Origin: G965197675 sp965197675
GTDB taxonomy: Bacteria; Chloroflexota; Dehalococcoidia; Plut-88900
Assembly (NCBI GenBank): GCA_965197675.1
Contig: OZ240221.1
Coordinates: forward strand, 2,542,001-2,606,000
Length of the DNA stretch: 64,000 nucleotides
Direction of reading: 5' to 3'
Positions 35,888 through 44,141 of this stretch are shown here, piece by piece (the first letter of the stretch is position 1; each line of letters starts with the position of its first letter). Below the pieces are notes generated by a model. It searched no databases. It had not been told where the DNA came from and saw only the letters and a program-made list of their open reading frames with translations. The position numbers were made by a program, and so were the translations under genes.

Positions 35888-36835
35888 GTGAAGGCGACTA
35901 GGCTCTCCAAGCTTCTAGGCATCCAGCACCCCATAATACAGGCTGGCATGACCTGGGTATCTAATGCCGAACTGGCCGCCGCCGTATCTGATGCAGGGGG
36001 CTTGGGCGTAATAGTACCCAATGCGGGCCTGACCCCCGATGGAGACCTGATAGAGAACTTCTATACCCAGCTGCGGAAAGTGCGAGTACTCACCAGCAAG
36101 CCCTATGGAGTCAGCCTTTCGCTGAAGTTGCCCCAAATATCCTCGCTGATAGACGTAGCTATCGAGCAATCGGCACCCGTGGTGATAATGTGCCAGGGAA
36201 ACCCAGGCCTCAACGCGGGACACCTGAAGGATGCCAGGATACTGGTCATGCATATAGCATCCACTGTTCACCAGGCCCGCAGCGCTGAGGCCCGAGGAGC
36301 AGACGTGGTCATTGCCGAGGGATATGAGGCAGGCAGCAAGACCGACCGCAACGAGTTGCCCACTCTAGCTCTGGTCCCTCAGATCGTAGATGCCGTGGAG
36401 ATACCGGTGGTGGCCTCCGGCGGTATAGCCGACGGACGAGGAGTGGCCGCCGCCTTGTGCCTCGGAGCTTCGGGAGTCCAGGTCGGGACTCGTTTCCTGG
36501 CTACCCGTGAATGCATCACCCATCCCAGGATTAAAGACCTTATCATCAACGCCATTGACACCAGCACCATCATCGTCGACCGGAACGGTAGCCATGCTCG
36601 AGTCCTGAAGAGCCGCTGGCTCTCGGAGCTGGAAGGCAAGAACTCCTCTTACGAAAGAGCGAAGGATTTCCTAAGCGAGGAAAAGGCTCGACGTGCACTT
36701 CTGGAAGGCAGCCTGGATGACGGGGTAGCCTTCTGCGGTGCATCAGTTGGCCTGATCACGGAAGTCATAAGCGCCGGTCAACTGGTTAAACAGATGGTGT
36801 CGGGAGCCGACGAGATCCTGGCCAAAGTCAAGTAG
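35888..36835 (+). CDS. Nitronate monooxygenase/FabK-like flavoprotein
   Basis: 315 residues, GTG start. FMN-dependent TIM barrel of the 2-nitropropane dioxygenase family: IQHPIIQAGMTWVSNAELAA, SDAGGLGVIVPNAG, GADVVIAEGYEAGSKTDRNE, IPVVASGGIADGRGVAAALC and GASGVQVGTRFLAT. The same fold serves nitronate oxidation and enoyl-ACP reduction (FabK); GYEAGSKTDR resembles the GxEAGGH motif of both, with the His position altered. The true role is open. Confidence 0.82.
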   Translation: MKATRLSKLLGIQHPIIQAGMTWVSNAELAAAVSDAGGLGVIVPNAGLTPDGDLIENFYTQLRKVRVLTSKPYGVSLSLKLPQISSLIDVAIEQSAPVVIMCQGNPGLNAGHLKDARILVMHIASTVHQARSAEARGADVVIAEGYEAGSKTDRNELPTLALVPQIVDAVEIPVVASGGIADGRGVAAALCLGASGVQVGTRFLATRECITHPRIKDLIINAIDTSTIIVDRNGSHARVLKSRWLSELEGKNSSYERAKDFLSEEKARRALLEGSLDDGVAFCGASVGLITEVISAGQLVKQMVSGADEILAKVK

Positions 36836-37270
36836 CCCCCGGCCCCCAAAATTCAAAAACCTACAGGGGCGAGCAGATGGGGCAAACCTCTTTGCTGCCT
36901 TTCTGAGACAAGCCCCACAGAACCTCTTATCAGCAGGGATCAGAGGGACGAGTCCCTCTGGAAAGGGGTTTGGGGGCCTGTCCTGAGTCTCTCAAAGGAA
37001 TGTGCCCCCAACAACCACTTACCTGGGCGGGTGGGGGAGAGCCACTTGCTATTCCTTGATCAACACAAGCCCTCACTTCTATAGTCGCACCTACGTGGTG
37101 ATCGGCAAGCCCTTCCAATAAACACCCCCTCTCCACTCTTGGTGAGCTTAGAGTTTATCCTGAGCTTGCCCAAGGGAACCATTTGAGCGGACACCCCTCT
37201 CCACTCTTGGTGAGCCTAGAGTTTACCCGAGCGAGCTAGTTTCCCTCCAGGTGGGAAACAGGAGGCCCCT
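36836..37270. repeat. Repeat island between two convergent genes
   Basis: No gene is supported. Modules: TGCCTTTCTGAGACAAGCCC (near 36897), ACTTACCTGGGCGGGTGGGG (37017-37036), and two tandem copies, 68 bp apart, of CTCCACTCTTGGTGAGC followed by TAGAGTTTA (starting at 37131 and 37199). Confidence 0.7.
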
Positions 37271-38182
37271 TTAGTCGAGAGTAACCTCGTGGTCCACCCG
37301 TAGATCGACACCCGCCCTCTCCTCCTGAAGCTTGGTTACTATGTGAAAGTCCTTCTCATCCCAACCGCGGCCCAGGGCCTGTACGATTTGCTGCACGGCC
37401 AGATTGGCAGTCATCATAGGCACCCTTACCTCTCGCCCCAGATCGGCGGCCAGGGACACGTCCTTCAGTCCCAGGATCAGCGGGAAATCGGGTTCGAAGT
37501 TGCCCGTGAACCACTTCTGAGGCACCTCTTCGTCCAGGAATATCCCTCTTCCCACCGCTCCATCTCTGACTGTCTTCCAAACAATATCCGGCTCCACGCC
37601 TGCCTTGACGGCGACGGTGAAACACTCGGCCACCGCCATCCTGATACAATCGCTTATGCAGTTGTGCATAAGCTTGCATACCGATCCAGCGCCCAAGCCC
37701 CCGCAGTAGGTTATCTTGTCCCCGATGGCATCGAGGACGGGTTTGCATCTTTCGAAGATGGCCTTGTCACCACCAATCATCACCGCAAGCTTCCCACTAG
37801 CGGCGCCGGTCACACCGCCGCTGACCGGCCCGTCCAGCACGTGACTCCCCTTCTCCTTGAAGACGGGTTCAATCCTCCGGATCAGACTGGGCGAGCTGGT
37901 GCTGAGGTCTATGAATACGGAGTCAGGCGCAACCCCATGTATCAGTCCACTCTCTCCCAGGGCCACCAGCTCCACCTCTGGCGGGCCGGGCAGAGAGGTC
38001 AGGATAACATCGCTGGCGCGAGCTATCTCGGCAGGAGTATCTGCCCAGATGGCGCCATTCTTCAACAGATCATCAGCCGACTCCCGGCGAATGTCGTTGA
38101 CGGTCAGGGAAAACCCCGCCTTGAGAACGTTGGCAGCCATGGGGCCACCCATGTGCCCCAGACCTATAAACCCTACTTTCAT
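37271..38182 (-). CDS. Beta-hydroxyacid dehydrogenase (3-hydroxyisobutyrate dehydrogenase-like)
   Basis: 303 residues. NAD-binding start KVGFIGLGHMGGPMAANVLK, then FIDLSTSSPSLIRRIE, the substrate motif VLDGPVSGGVTGAASGKLAV, and the catalytic Lys region GAGSVCKLMHNCI. Family members act on 3-hydroxyisobutyrate, tartronate semialdehyde or similar; substrate unknown. It lies 16 bp after herA in the same direction, so it is likely read through from the selB-nurA-herA operon. Confidence 0.87.
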   Translation of the reverse strand: MKVGFIGLGHMGGPMAANVLKAGFSLTVNDIRRESADDLLKNGAIWADTPAEIARASDVILTSLPGPPEVELVALGESGLIHGVAPDSVFIDLSTSSPSLIRRIEPVFKEKGSHVLDGPVSGGVTGAASGKLAVMIGGDKAIFERCKPVLDAIGDKITYCGGLGAGSVCKLMHNCISDCIRMAVAECFTVAVKAGVEPDIVWKTVRDGAVGRGIFLDEEVPQKWFTGNFEPDFPLILGLKDVSLAADLGREVRVPMMTANLAVQQIVQALGRGWDEKDFHIVTKLQEERAGVDLRVDHEVTLD

Positions 38183-38198
38183 CTATCTCCTCCTATCT

Positions 38199-39854
38199 CT
38201 ACTTGCCCTCGCCCCATAGATCGTCCAGGCCCGACTCCACTCTCGCCAGCTCACCATCACGTTTTGTGGCGGTATCGGTGAGGGACTTGTAGGACTCCGC
38301 CGAGCCGTATTCTCGTGTCCTCACCACCACCGGCATGGGCACCGCATGTCCGAAGATCAACGCCTGCTGCTTGCTTTCCAGACTGGCCAGCACCGCCCGA
38401 AGGTGACTCCTGCCCGAAACCCCCGTAAGCACGCTGTCTATATCCCTCTCGTTGTCCAGCAGGCAGGTGATCTTGGTGCCTATCTGGGACATCACCTCAT
38501 CATCGATGCCGCTCGGTCGCTGGTCTATGACCAGCAGCGTCACATTGTACTTGCGCATCTCCCTGGCGATGGTGCCGAATATAGTATGGCTGGCCACTCC
38601 AGGATTGAGGAACTTGTGGGCCTCCTCGATGGTTATGACCACCGGCCTGGGCTTGCCGGTGTCCTCGGCCAGGGCCCGCTCGGAGCGGCGCACGTACTGG
38701 TCGTGAATACGGCGGCTCAGCAGGTTGGCAACCAGCATGTAGGCGGCCAGATTGTCTCCATATCGGCCGAACTCCAGCACCACGCTCATCCCCCGCTCCA
38801 GGTATTCCAGTATTCGGGCCACCGAGTCCTGTCGGGCATGCTCCACGAGAAACGGAAGACGACGAAGCTGGTCCAACCTCCTATGCAGGGTTGCCAGGGC
38901 GCCCTCTACCACGTTGAGGCCGCTGGCCAGTTCATTTATCTCAGCCCTATCACCCAGGGCCAGGAAGCTGGAGAGCCATCGCTTCTGCCCGAAGCGCTGC
39001 ACCAGGCTGTAGGCAGCCTGAGTTGCCGGTTCGCTCAAGTTCAGCGTCTCCCTCAGCATGGCGATGTCTTCTGGCTCCATCTCGTCGTATCCTATCTCCA
39101 CTTCAAAGTCGGTGCTGACCCCTCGTCGACGGGAGCTCTCCGGATCGAGGGAGAACACCGCCACCTTGGAGGGGAAGAGCTGTTTCAGTCCCTTGACCTT
39201 CCGCCCCTGCTCGCTGGAGCCTTCCCAGCCGTATTCGTTGTGCATGTCGAAGATCAGGTTTACCGCGGCGCTTTTCTGCACCATCCCTATGAGCAGTAGT
39301 CGTGTCAGGAAGGTCTTGCCGGTGCCGCTCTTGCCGAATACCCCGTTGCTGCGCTCCACCGCCTTCTGAAGGTCGAGGCACACCTTGACCTCCATGTCCA
39401 ACGGATTTCCCACGTGGAAATGCCGCTCGTCCTCTTCCCCGAACACCAGGGTCATGTCCTCCTCCGAAGCCTCCTCCACACGAGAGAAGTGAGTGGGGAC
39501 GGTCCTCACAGGCCGAGGCCCATCGATCACCCCCTGCTCCTCATCGGAGATGCTAAGCATCGGGGTGACCTTGAGACTTCCGTATAGCGCCGTCCCCAAG
39601 ATCGCCTTGGCTATGAACGGGTCGGTTGTGTCGGGGGGGTTCACCGCCAGTTGGGAGTTCACGCTTTCCAGAGACACGTCGGTTATCATTCCGAAGAAGC
39701 GGCGCCTGTTCCCCTCGATCACCACGTATCGCCCAACCGCCATGTCCTCCACCGAGGCGTCGCTGTCCAGCTTCACCGTCACCCCTTCGCTCAGGGAGCC
39801 TCCCATGATAGCGCCCAAAGACCTGGCTGAGTCAGCGTGCAGATTGTCATTCAT
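38199..39854 (-). CDS. herA: HerA-family DNA-translocating ATPase
   Basis: 551 residues. An N-terminal HAS-barrel-like region (residues ~20-70: GVTVKLDSDASVEDMAVGRY), Walker A GKSGTGKTFLT (174-184), Walker B VVITIEEAHKFL (~405-416) and the DUF87/HerA sensor segment LLVIDQRPSGIDDEVMSQIG (~441-460). HerA is a hexameric DNA pump that works with the NurA nuclease in DNA-end resection, best known in archaea. Overlaps the upstream gene by 4 bp (ATGA). Confidence 0.88.
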   Translation of the reverse strand: MNDNLHADSARSLGAIMGGSLSEGVTVKLDSDASVEDMAVGRYVVIEGNRRRFFGMITDVSLESVNSQLAVNPPDTTDPFIAKAILGTALYGSLKVTPMLSISDEEQGVIDGPRPVRTVPTHFSRVEEASEEDMTLVFGEEDERHFHVGNPLDMEVKVCLDLQKAVERSNGVFGKSGTGKTFLTRLLLIGMVQKSAAVNLIFDMHNEYGWEGSSEQGRKVKGLKQLFPSKVAVFSLDPESSRRRGVSTDFEVEIGYDEMEPEDIAMLRETLNLSEPATQAAYSLVQRFGQKRWLSSFLALGDRAEINELASGLNVVEGALATLHRRLDQLRRLPFLVEHARQDSVARILEYLERGMSVVLEFGRYGDNLAAYMLVANLLSRRIHDQYVRRSERALAEDTGKPRPVVITIEEAHKFLNPGVASHTIFGTIAREMRKYNVTLLVIDQRPSGIDDEVMSQIGTKITCLLDNERDIDSVLTGVSGRSHLRAVLASLESKQQALIFGHAVPMPVVVRTREYGSAESYKSLTDTATKRDGELARVESGLDDLWGEGK

Positions 39855-40462
39855 GGCTTCAGTCCCTTTAAGACGGCGCCCAGCCGCTGAGGCTCACCCG
39901 CCAATAGCAAAGATAGCTCCCTCCCAGCCCTGACGAGATAACCCTCTGGATTGTCCTGTAAGAGGCCCATCTGGCGTAAGCAAGCAGAGATTACTTCATC
40001 GCCGGCCTGGGCATTCGAGTTGACCAGAAAGTGGAGAAAGTCCAGGGATCGGGAGAATAGAATCGCCTGCTCACTTTCGCAAGAGTATACGAAAGCATGG
40101 ATTCGAAGCGGACGCGGCGGTAGGCGTTGATGCACCACCTCATCCACCCCGCCGCCAGGGTCAGACCTGTCGTTCACATATCCTACTATCAGGGCCTCGA
40201 ACACGGTGCGCAGCAGCTTATCCAGCTGAGGATTGCTCGTGTAGATGTCCTCCTCGGTATTCTCATCCATACCCCTTGCAAGGGGACGGCGCCCCGGTTG
40301 GACGGCGAAGGTGCTGGCATGGAAGACCACCCCTATGATGTCCCGATCGCAGTCTCGGACGGTGACCATACTGCCCAGGGGAGGCGGAGAGTGCAGCTCG
40401 TAGCACTGGGCCACAAACTGGGTGGAGCTGCTTTCGATTACTTCGCCGACCCTGTCAGCCAA
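39851..40462 (-). CDS. HAS-barrel-like small protein between NurA and HerA
   Basis: 203 residues, TTG start after GGGGGAGATAGGG. Its N-terminal ~50 residues (VGEVIESSSTQFVAQCYELH, LGSMVTVRD, IIGVVFHAST) follow the HAS-barrel pattern usually fused to the front of HerA ATPases. The C-terminal part (FSRSLDFLHFLVNSNAQAG) is helical and I do not recognise it. No catalytic motif is visible. The 4-bp overlap with herA suggests a subunit or loading factor of the HerA-NurA machine; that is an inference. Confidence 0.75.
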   Translation of the reverse strand: MADRVGEVIESSSTQFVAQCYELHSPPPLGSMVTVRDCDRDIIGVVFHASTFAVQPGRRPLARGMDENTEEDIYTSNPQLDKLLRTVFEALIVGYVNDRSDPGGGVDEVVHQRLPPRPLRIHAFVYSCESEQAILFSRSLDFLHFLVNSNAQAGDEVISACLRQMGLLQDNPEGYLVRAGRELSLLLAGEPQRLGAVLKGLKP

Positions 40463-40507
40463 CCCTATCTCCCCCGTCCTGCTGAGACCGTATCATCTTG
40501 GTATCTT

Positions 40508-41758
40508 CTACACCCACCGGGTCTGTTTGCTAAGACTCTTGGCGGAGGCCTGTGACGATATCCCCCGGCCACCCATAGATTCGTTCACCACAGCCCAGAA
40601 CTCCTCCCGGTCTGCTCCTGTAACCACGGCCTGTTCGTGAGATTCTGAGATAGCCACTGGATAGCCCTGACCTCGATGGCATTGATCGAGAGTCACGGCG
40701 TGGACCAGGTCGACAAGCCCCCTGCGTAGAGCGACCCACCCAGGGATTTCCACTCTGGCCACCTCCTCCCCTACGTTCAGATAGAAAAAGTGGACTTCGT
40801 GCTCGCCGTAGTGGTCCCGGACTATGGAGGAGCGACTTACAAAGATAGCCGACCGTTCCCCTGGAGAGAGCATCTCTTGAAAAAGATTCCTATCAGTGAT
40901 TCCACCAACCTCGTCGCATTCCCTGTGCCCCCGAGGATCAGCGGCACAAGCGGGACATTGGCCGTCCCTTACTCGAGATCCTGAGCAATGTTGATCGCAG
41001 TTTGCAAAGGGACGGTGGGGACACACAGCTACCCTGAGAGCGTTCACTACGTCGGTGCTGCGAGGAAAGCTTATGTAGCTGGCTAGCGCCAGATTCCGTC
41101 CATCCGATAGCCTCCTGAACGCTTCCAACTCCTTCAGCAGCCCTTCCTCCAACAACGACTTTCGAACGTAGTTTTGCTGTGTCTTACCCTCCAGCCCCCA
41201 CATGATTAGAGAGCCGTCCAGCAGGGCAACCGTTGGAAGTCCATTCCCTTGCTGTTCGGCCAACCCCACCAGGGCGCGGCACTCTTCCACCATGCGTTTG
41301 ATCCCCAGTAGTCCACCCATAATAGGCTGCTCTTGATTGCTGTCGGGATCTCTCAGCACCAGGTCATCTTCGCTGGTATAGAGGTACGGCTCACTATCGA
41401 GAAGGGCATTGGGCCGGCTCCCGTACTGGAGGACCACCCTACCTATGTTTATCAGGTAGCACCTCACAGGTCCATGACGGTCTACGTCTATGTGAGAGCC
41501 GTCAGTGGCCACTGCCGCGTAGTCGCTGGGAATGGGCGGTGCGGGGTAACGAGCATCGGGAGATTCTTTCAGGCCAGCCACCAGCCACGTAACCTTAGAG
41601 TGGCCGATTTTACCTTGAAGATCGTCAAGCCGGTCGGAAGACTCCATCAGCGTATCCATGGCTTTCCCCAGTCGCTTGCCCCACTCTCCTTCCCTATCCT
41701 GGAGCATCTCCACCATCTCGTCTATCTGACCCGCCGTCTTTACCAGGTCCAGTGACAT
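40508..41758 (-). CDS. nurA: NurA-domain nuclease with a cysteine-rich insertion
   Basis: 416 residues. NurA-type nuclease: VATDGSHIDVDRHG (metal Asp 86), VALLDGSLIMWGLEG (Asp 181) and the C-terminal ESHEQAVV (His 374). NurA pairs with HerA for 5'-3' end resection. Unusual: a Cys-rich insertion at residues 246-281, with Cys at 246, 254, 258, 268, 271 and 281, that could hold a metal or Fe-S cluster. Starts 9 bp after the selB stop and is followed by the HAS-barrel gene after 45 bp. Confidence 0.85.
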   Translation of the reverse strand: MSLDLVKTAGQIDEMVEMLQDREGEWGKRLGKAMDTLMESSDRLDDLQGKIGHSKVTWLVAGLKESPDARYPAPPIPSDYAAVATDGSHIDVDRHGPVRCYLINIGRVVLQYGSRPNALLDSEPYLYTSEDDLVLRDPDSNQEQPIMGGLLGIKRMVEECRALVGLAEQQGNGLPTVALLDGSLIMWGLEGKTQQNYVRKSLLEEGLLKELEAFRRLSDGRNLALASYISFPRSTDVVNALRVAVCPHRPFANCDQHCSGSRVRDGQCPACAADPRGHRECDEVGGITDRNLFQEMLSPGERSAIFVSRSSIVRDHYGEHEVHFFYLNVGEEVARVEIPGWVALRRGLVDLVHAVTLDQCHRGQGYPVAISESHEQAVVTGADREEFWAVVNESMGGRGISSQASAKSLSKQTRWV

Positions 41759-41767
41759 ACCTCTACT

Positions 41768-43630
41768 CTACCTGAGAACCCTATCGTCACCTACGCGGCG
41801 GGTTACCCTCTGCTGGTCCAAGTACTCCATCAGCGCCAGTGCATATTTACGGCTGGTATGAAACACATCTCGAACTCTGCCTACGGTGATCTTACCCTCG
41901 GACTTTATCTCTCGGACTACCTCATCTACCATTTTTTCGTATGCCGAAGCGCCAAACACAACGTCCGGACTGGCTCGAACCACCTTACCCTCTTCTATGA
42001 GACTATTCAGAAGGTCAGGGGCGATGTGGATGTCTGTCGGCGGCGAGTAGGGGGTGTTCTCCAAAGCCTTTAGATAGCCGTCCAGCTCTTTTTCCTGGGT
42101 ATCGCTCAACACTCGTTTGTGAGATGTAAGTCGCACCACCGCACCTTCCTCAACCAGGACCTTCTCTTTCACAAGCCTATTGGCTACTTGAAGGAACACC
42201 CGCTGAGGGAGGCCCAACCTGCTTCTCAACTCCTCTTTGGGGGCTCCGGTCCGAAGAGGATAGGTACCATGGTACTCACACAAGAAGCTCTGACATCTCT
42301 CCTTGACACCCTCCCAGCCGCGCCTTGAGTACACTTGAGGATTACCTTCCAGGCCATTGCTGCCCAGCGCCACTATCCTGGAGTTTTCCAACAGTGATTG
42401 CAGCGCCTCTTTGGCAGCATCCGGTGGTACCCCCACGCTTTCCACCAACGATTTAGCTGGCGTGGGCTCCTTACCCTCCAAGGCATTGATAAGCACCTCT
42501 TCAGGGCTCCCCTTGCCCAAGACCTCGAGCCGATCCAGGGTCGCCGAGTGGAATCGCTTATGTCGACTAGGCTGGATCTCCACCACCTCACCACCCCCCA
42601 AAGTTCCCCGATGAGACCGTATGACAAAGAGATCGCCCTTGACGGCTGTGATGGGGTCCTGAAGGCGTATTTGGGCCCACCCCTCCTCTCCAGGCTCTAG
42701 CTGGTCCTTGTTCAGCAGCCTTACCCTGGCCGTAGTCTCGCTGGTATATGAGTGAAGGGTAACCGCCGCGTTGTGCTTCACTGGCACAGGGCAATCGGGC
42801 ACCAGCCTGAGTCTCACGTCTATGGCAATGCTCTCCCGAAGCCATCCCGGGGCAGTGAGCACCTGGCCCCGATGAATCTCATCATGACTGACTCCCGACA
42901 GGTTGGCAGCCACTCGACTTCCAACCTGACCGGCTTGCACCTTTTGCTTGTGAGTCTGAAGCCCTCGAACTCTACAGCGATGCCTGCCGGGCACCAGCTC
43001 CGTCTCCTGCCCCACTCGTAGCTCCCCACCTATGAGGGTCCCTGTAACCACGGTGCCGAAGCCCGATATCGTGAAGGCTCTATCTATGGGTAATCTGGGC
43101 CGCCCTGTGTCCTTCTTGGACGGCATGTCGGCCAGGAGCAGGTCCATGGAGGACGTCATATCCTCCAAGCCCTCACCCGTAACCGAAGACGCAGACAATA
43201 TCTGAGCCCCCTCTAGACAGGTACCATTTACAGCGTCAGTCACGTCCGAGGTCACCAGCTCCAACCAGTCATCGTCTACCAGGTCCGACTTAGTTATCAC
43301 CACCAGGCCATTTTGGACGCGCAGAAGGTCGATGATGGCAATATGCTCCCTGGTCTGAGGCATCACTCCCTCATCGGCGGCCACCACGAGGAGGGCAAGG
43401 TCGATCCCCCCCACACCCGCCAGCATGTTCTTGATGAACCGCTCGTGGCCGGGGACGTCCACGATGCTGACTTCTCGGCCGCTGGGGAGCTTCAGCCAAG
43501 CGAAGCCCAGATCGATAGTAAGGCCCCTTTCCTTCTCCTCTTTGAGCCTGTCGGGATCGATGCCGGTTAGGGCCTGAACAAGGGCAGACTTACCATGGTC
43601 TACGTGGCCTGCAGTGCCGATGACGAACAA
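41768..43630 (-). CDS. selB: Selenocysteine-specific elongation factor
   Basis: 620 residues, TTG start with GAGGG upstream. GTPase domain: GTAGHVDHGKSALVQALTG, the switch region KEEKERGLTIDLGFAW, DVPGHERFIKNMLAG and VVITKSDLVD. EF-Tu-like domains II and III follow, then a ~250-residue C-terminal region of winged helices (ending ALMEYLDQQRVTRRVGDDRVL) that binds the SECIS element in known SelB. It delivers Sec-tRNA to UGA codons. No selA, selC, selD or selenoprotein gene was recognised in the window. Head of the operon leading to nurA and herA. Confidence 0.93.
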   Translation of the reverse strand: MFVIGTAGHVDHGKSALVQALTGIDPDRLKEEKERGLTIDLGFAWLKLPSGREVSIVDVPGHERFIKNMLAGVGGIDLALLVVAADEGVMPQTREHIAIIDLLRVQNGLVVITKSDLVDDDWLELVTSDVTDAVNGTCLEGAQILSASSVTGEGLEDMTSSMDLLLADMPSKKDTGRPRLPIDRAFTISGFGTVVTGTLIGGELRVGQETELVPGRHRCRVRGLQTHKQKVQAGQVGSRVAANLSGVSHDEIHRGQVLTAPGWLRESIAIDVRLRLVPDCPVPVKHNAAVTLHSYTSETTARVRLLNKDQLEPGEEGWAQIRLQDPITAVKGDLFVIRSHRGTLGGGEVVEIQPSRHKRFHSATLDRLEVLGKGSPEEVLINALEGKEPTPAKSLVESVGVPPDAAKEALQSLLENSRIVALGSNGLEGNPQVYSRRGWEGVKERCQSFLCEYHGTYPLRTGAPKEELRSRLGLPQRVFLQVANRLVKEKVLVEEGAVVRLTSHKRVLSDTQEKELDGYLKALENTPYSPPTDIHIAPDLLNSLIEEGKVVRASPDVVFGASAYEKMVDEVVREIKSEGKITVGRVRDVFHTSRKYALALMEYLDQQRVTRRVGDDRVLR

Positions 43631-43657
43631 CGGGAACCCTCAAAAGGAGATGTCCTT

Positions 43658-43687
43658 AGAATAGCACCGAGTCTATTACATAAGCAA
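43658..43687 (-). promoter_or_regulatory. Putative promoter of the selB operon
   Basis: Minus strand: TTGCTT (43687-43682), 18-bp spacer, TATTCT (43663-43658), about 28 nt before the TTG start. Moderate match. Confidence 0.4.
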
Positions 43688-43729
43688 CGATGCTCAGGCG
43701 AAACAAAATTACCAGGCCCCTTCTCCCCA

Positions 43730-44131
43730 CCCCATCCATCATCTCAGTGCTTGACACGACAATCCATCACCCGTCATTCCCGTGCTTGACACGGGAATCC
43801 ATCCCCCCGCTCATCCTGAGCTTGTCGAAGGAAATGAGTGGGTATCTCTCTTACCCTCTCATGGTGAGCCTAGAGTTTATCCTGAGTTTGCCGAAGGAAA
43901 CCACATAGCCGGGTGGGACCAACACGTTCGCCTTTCTGCGACAGGCCCCCACTCCACCCATCATCCTAGTGCTTGACATGGCAATCCATCATCCGTCATT
44001 CCCGTGCTTGACACGGGAATCCAGGGGGGTGTTACCCTTGAAATGTGAATTAGTCTTCCCGTTTCCGCGGAAACGGCGCAGGTAGGGGCATGCATCCCTC
44101 TGCCAGGAGTATTGGAGGTAGGGCATCTAGA
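43730..44131. repeat. Large repeat island with two perfect hairpins
   Basis: No gene. The perfect palindrome ATTCCCGTG-CTTGA-CACGGGAAT occurs at 43776-43798 and 43998-44020, with two degenerate copies just before each. Between them run CTGAGCTTGTCGAAGG (about 43817-43832), GTGAGCCTAGAGTTTATCCT (about 43864-43883) and TTCGCCTTTCTGCGACAGGC. A 15-bp remnant identical to the IS30 right end lies at 44037-44051. The island closes with TATTGGAGGTAGGGCATCTAG. Confidence 0.8.
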
Positions 44132-44141
44132 GGAAACGAGT

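Noticed and set aside
36836..37270. Two tandem 68-bp copies as an origin or iteron set
   Set aside because: Only two copies, made of the interspersed modules; no dnaA, rep gene or DnaA-box cluster nearby.
38346..39299. Long open frame opposite to herA (and similar antisense frames over selB, nuoN and the sdhA gene)
   Set aside because: They are mirror frames of strongly supported genes, caused by codon composition.
43730..44131. Repeated palindromes as a CRISPR array
   Set aside because: Spacing is irregular, units are diverged, the intervals between them are themselves repeat modules, and no cas gene is in the window.
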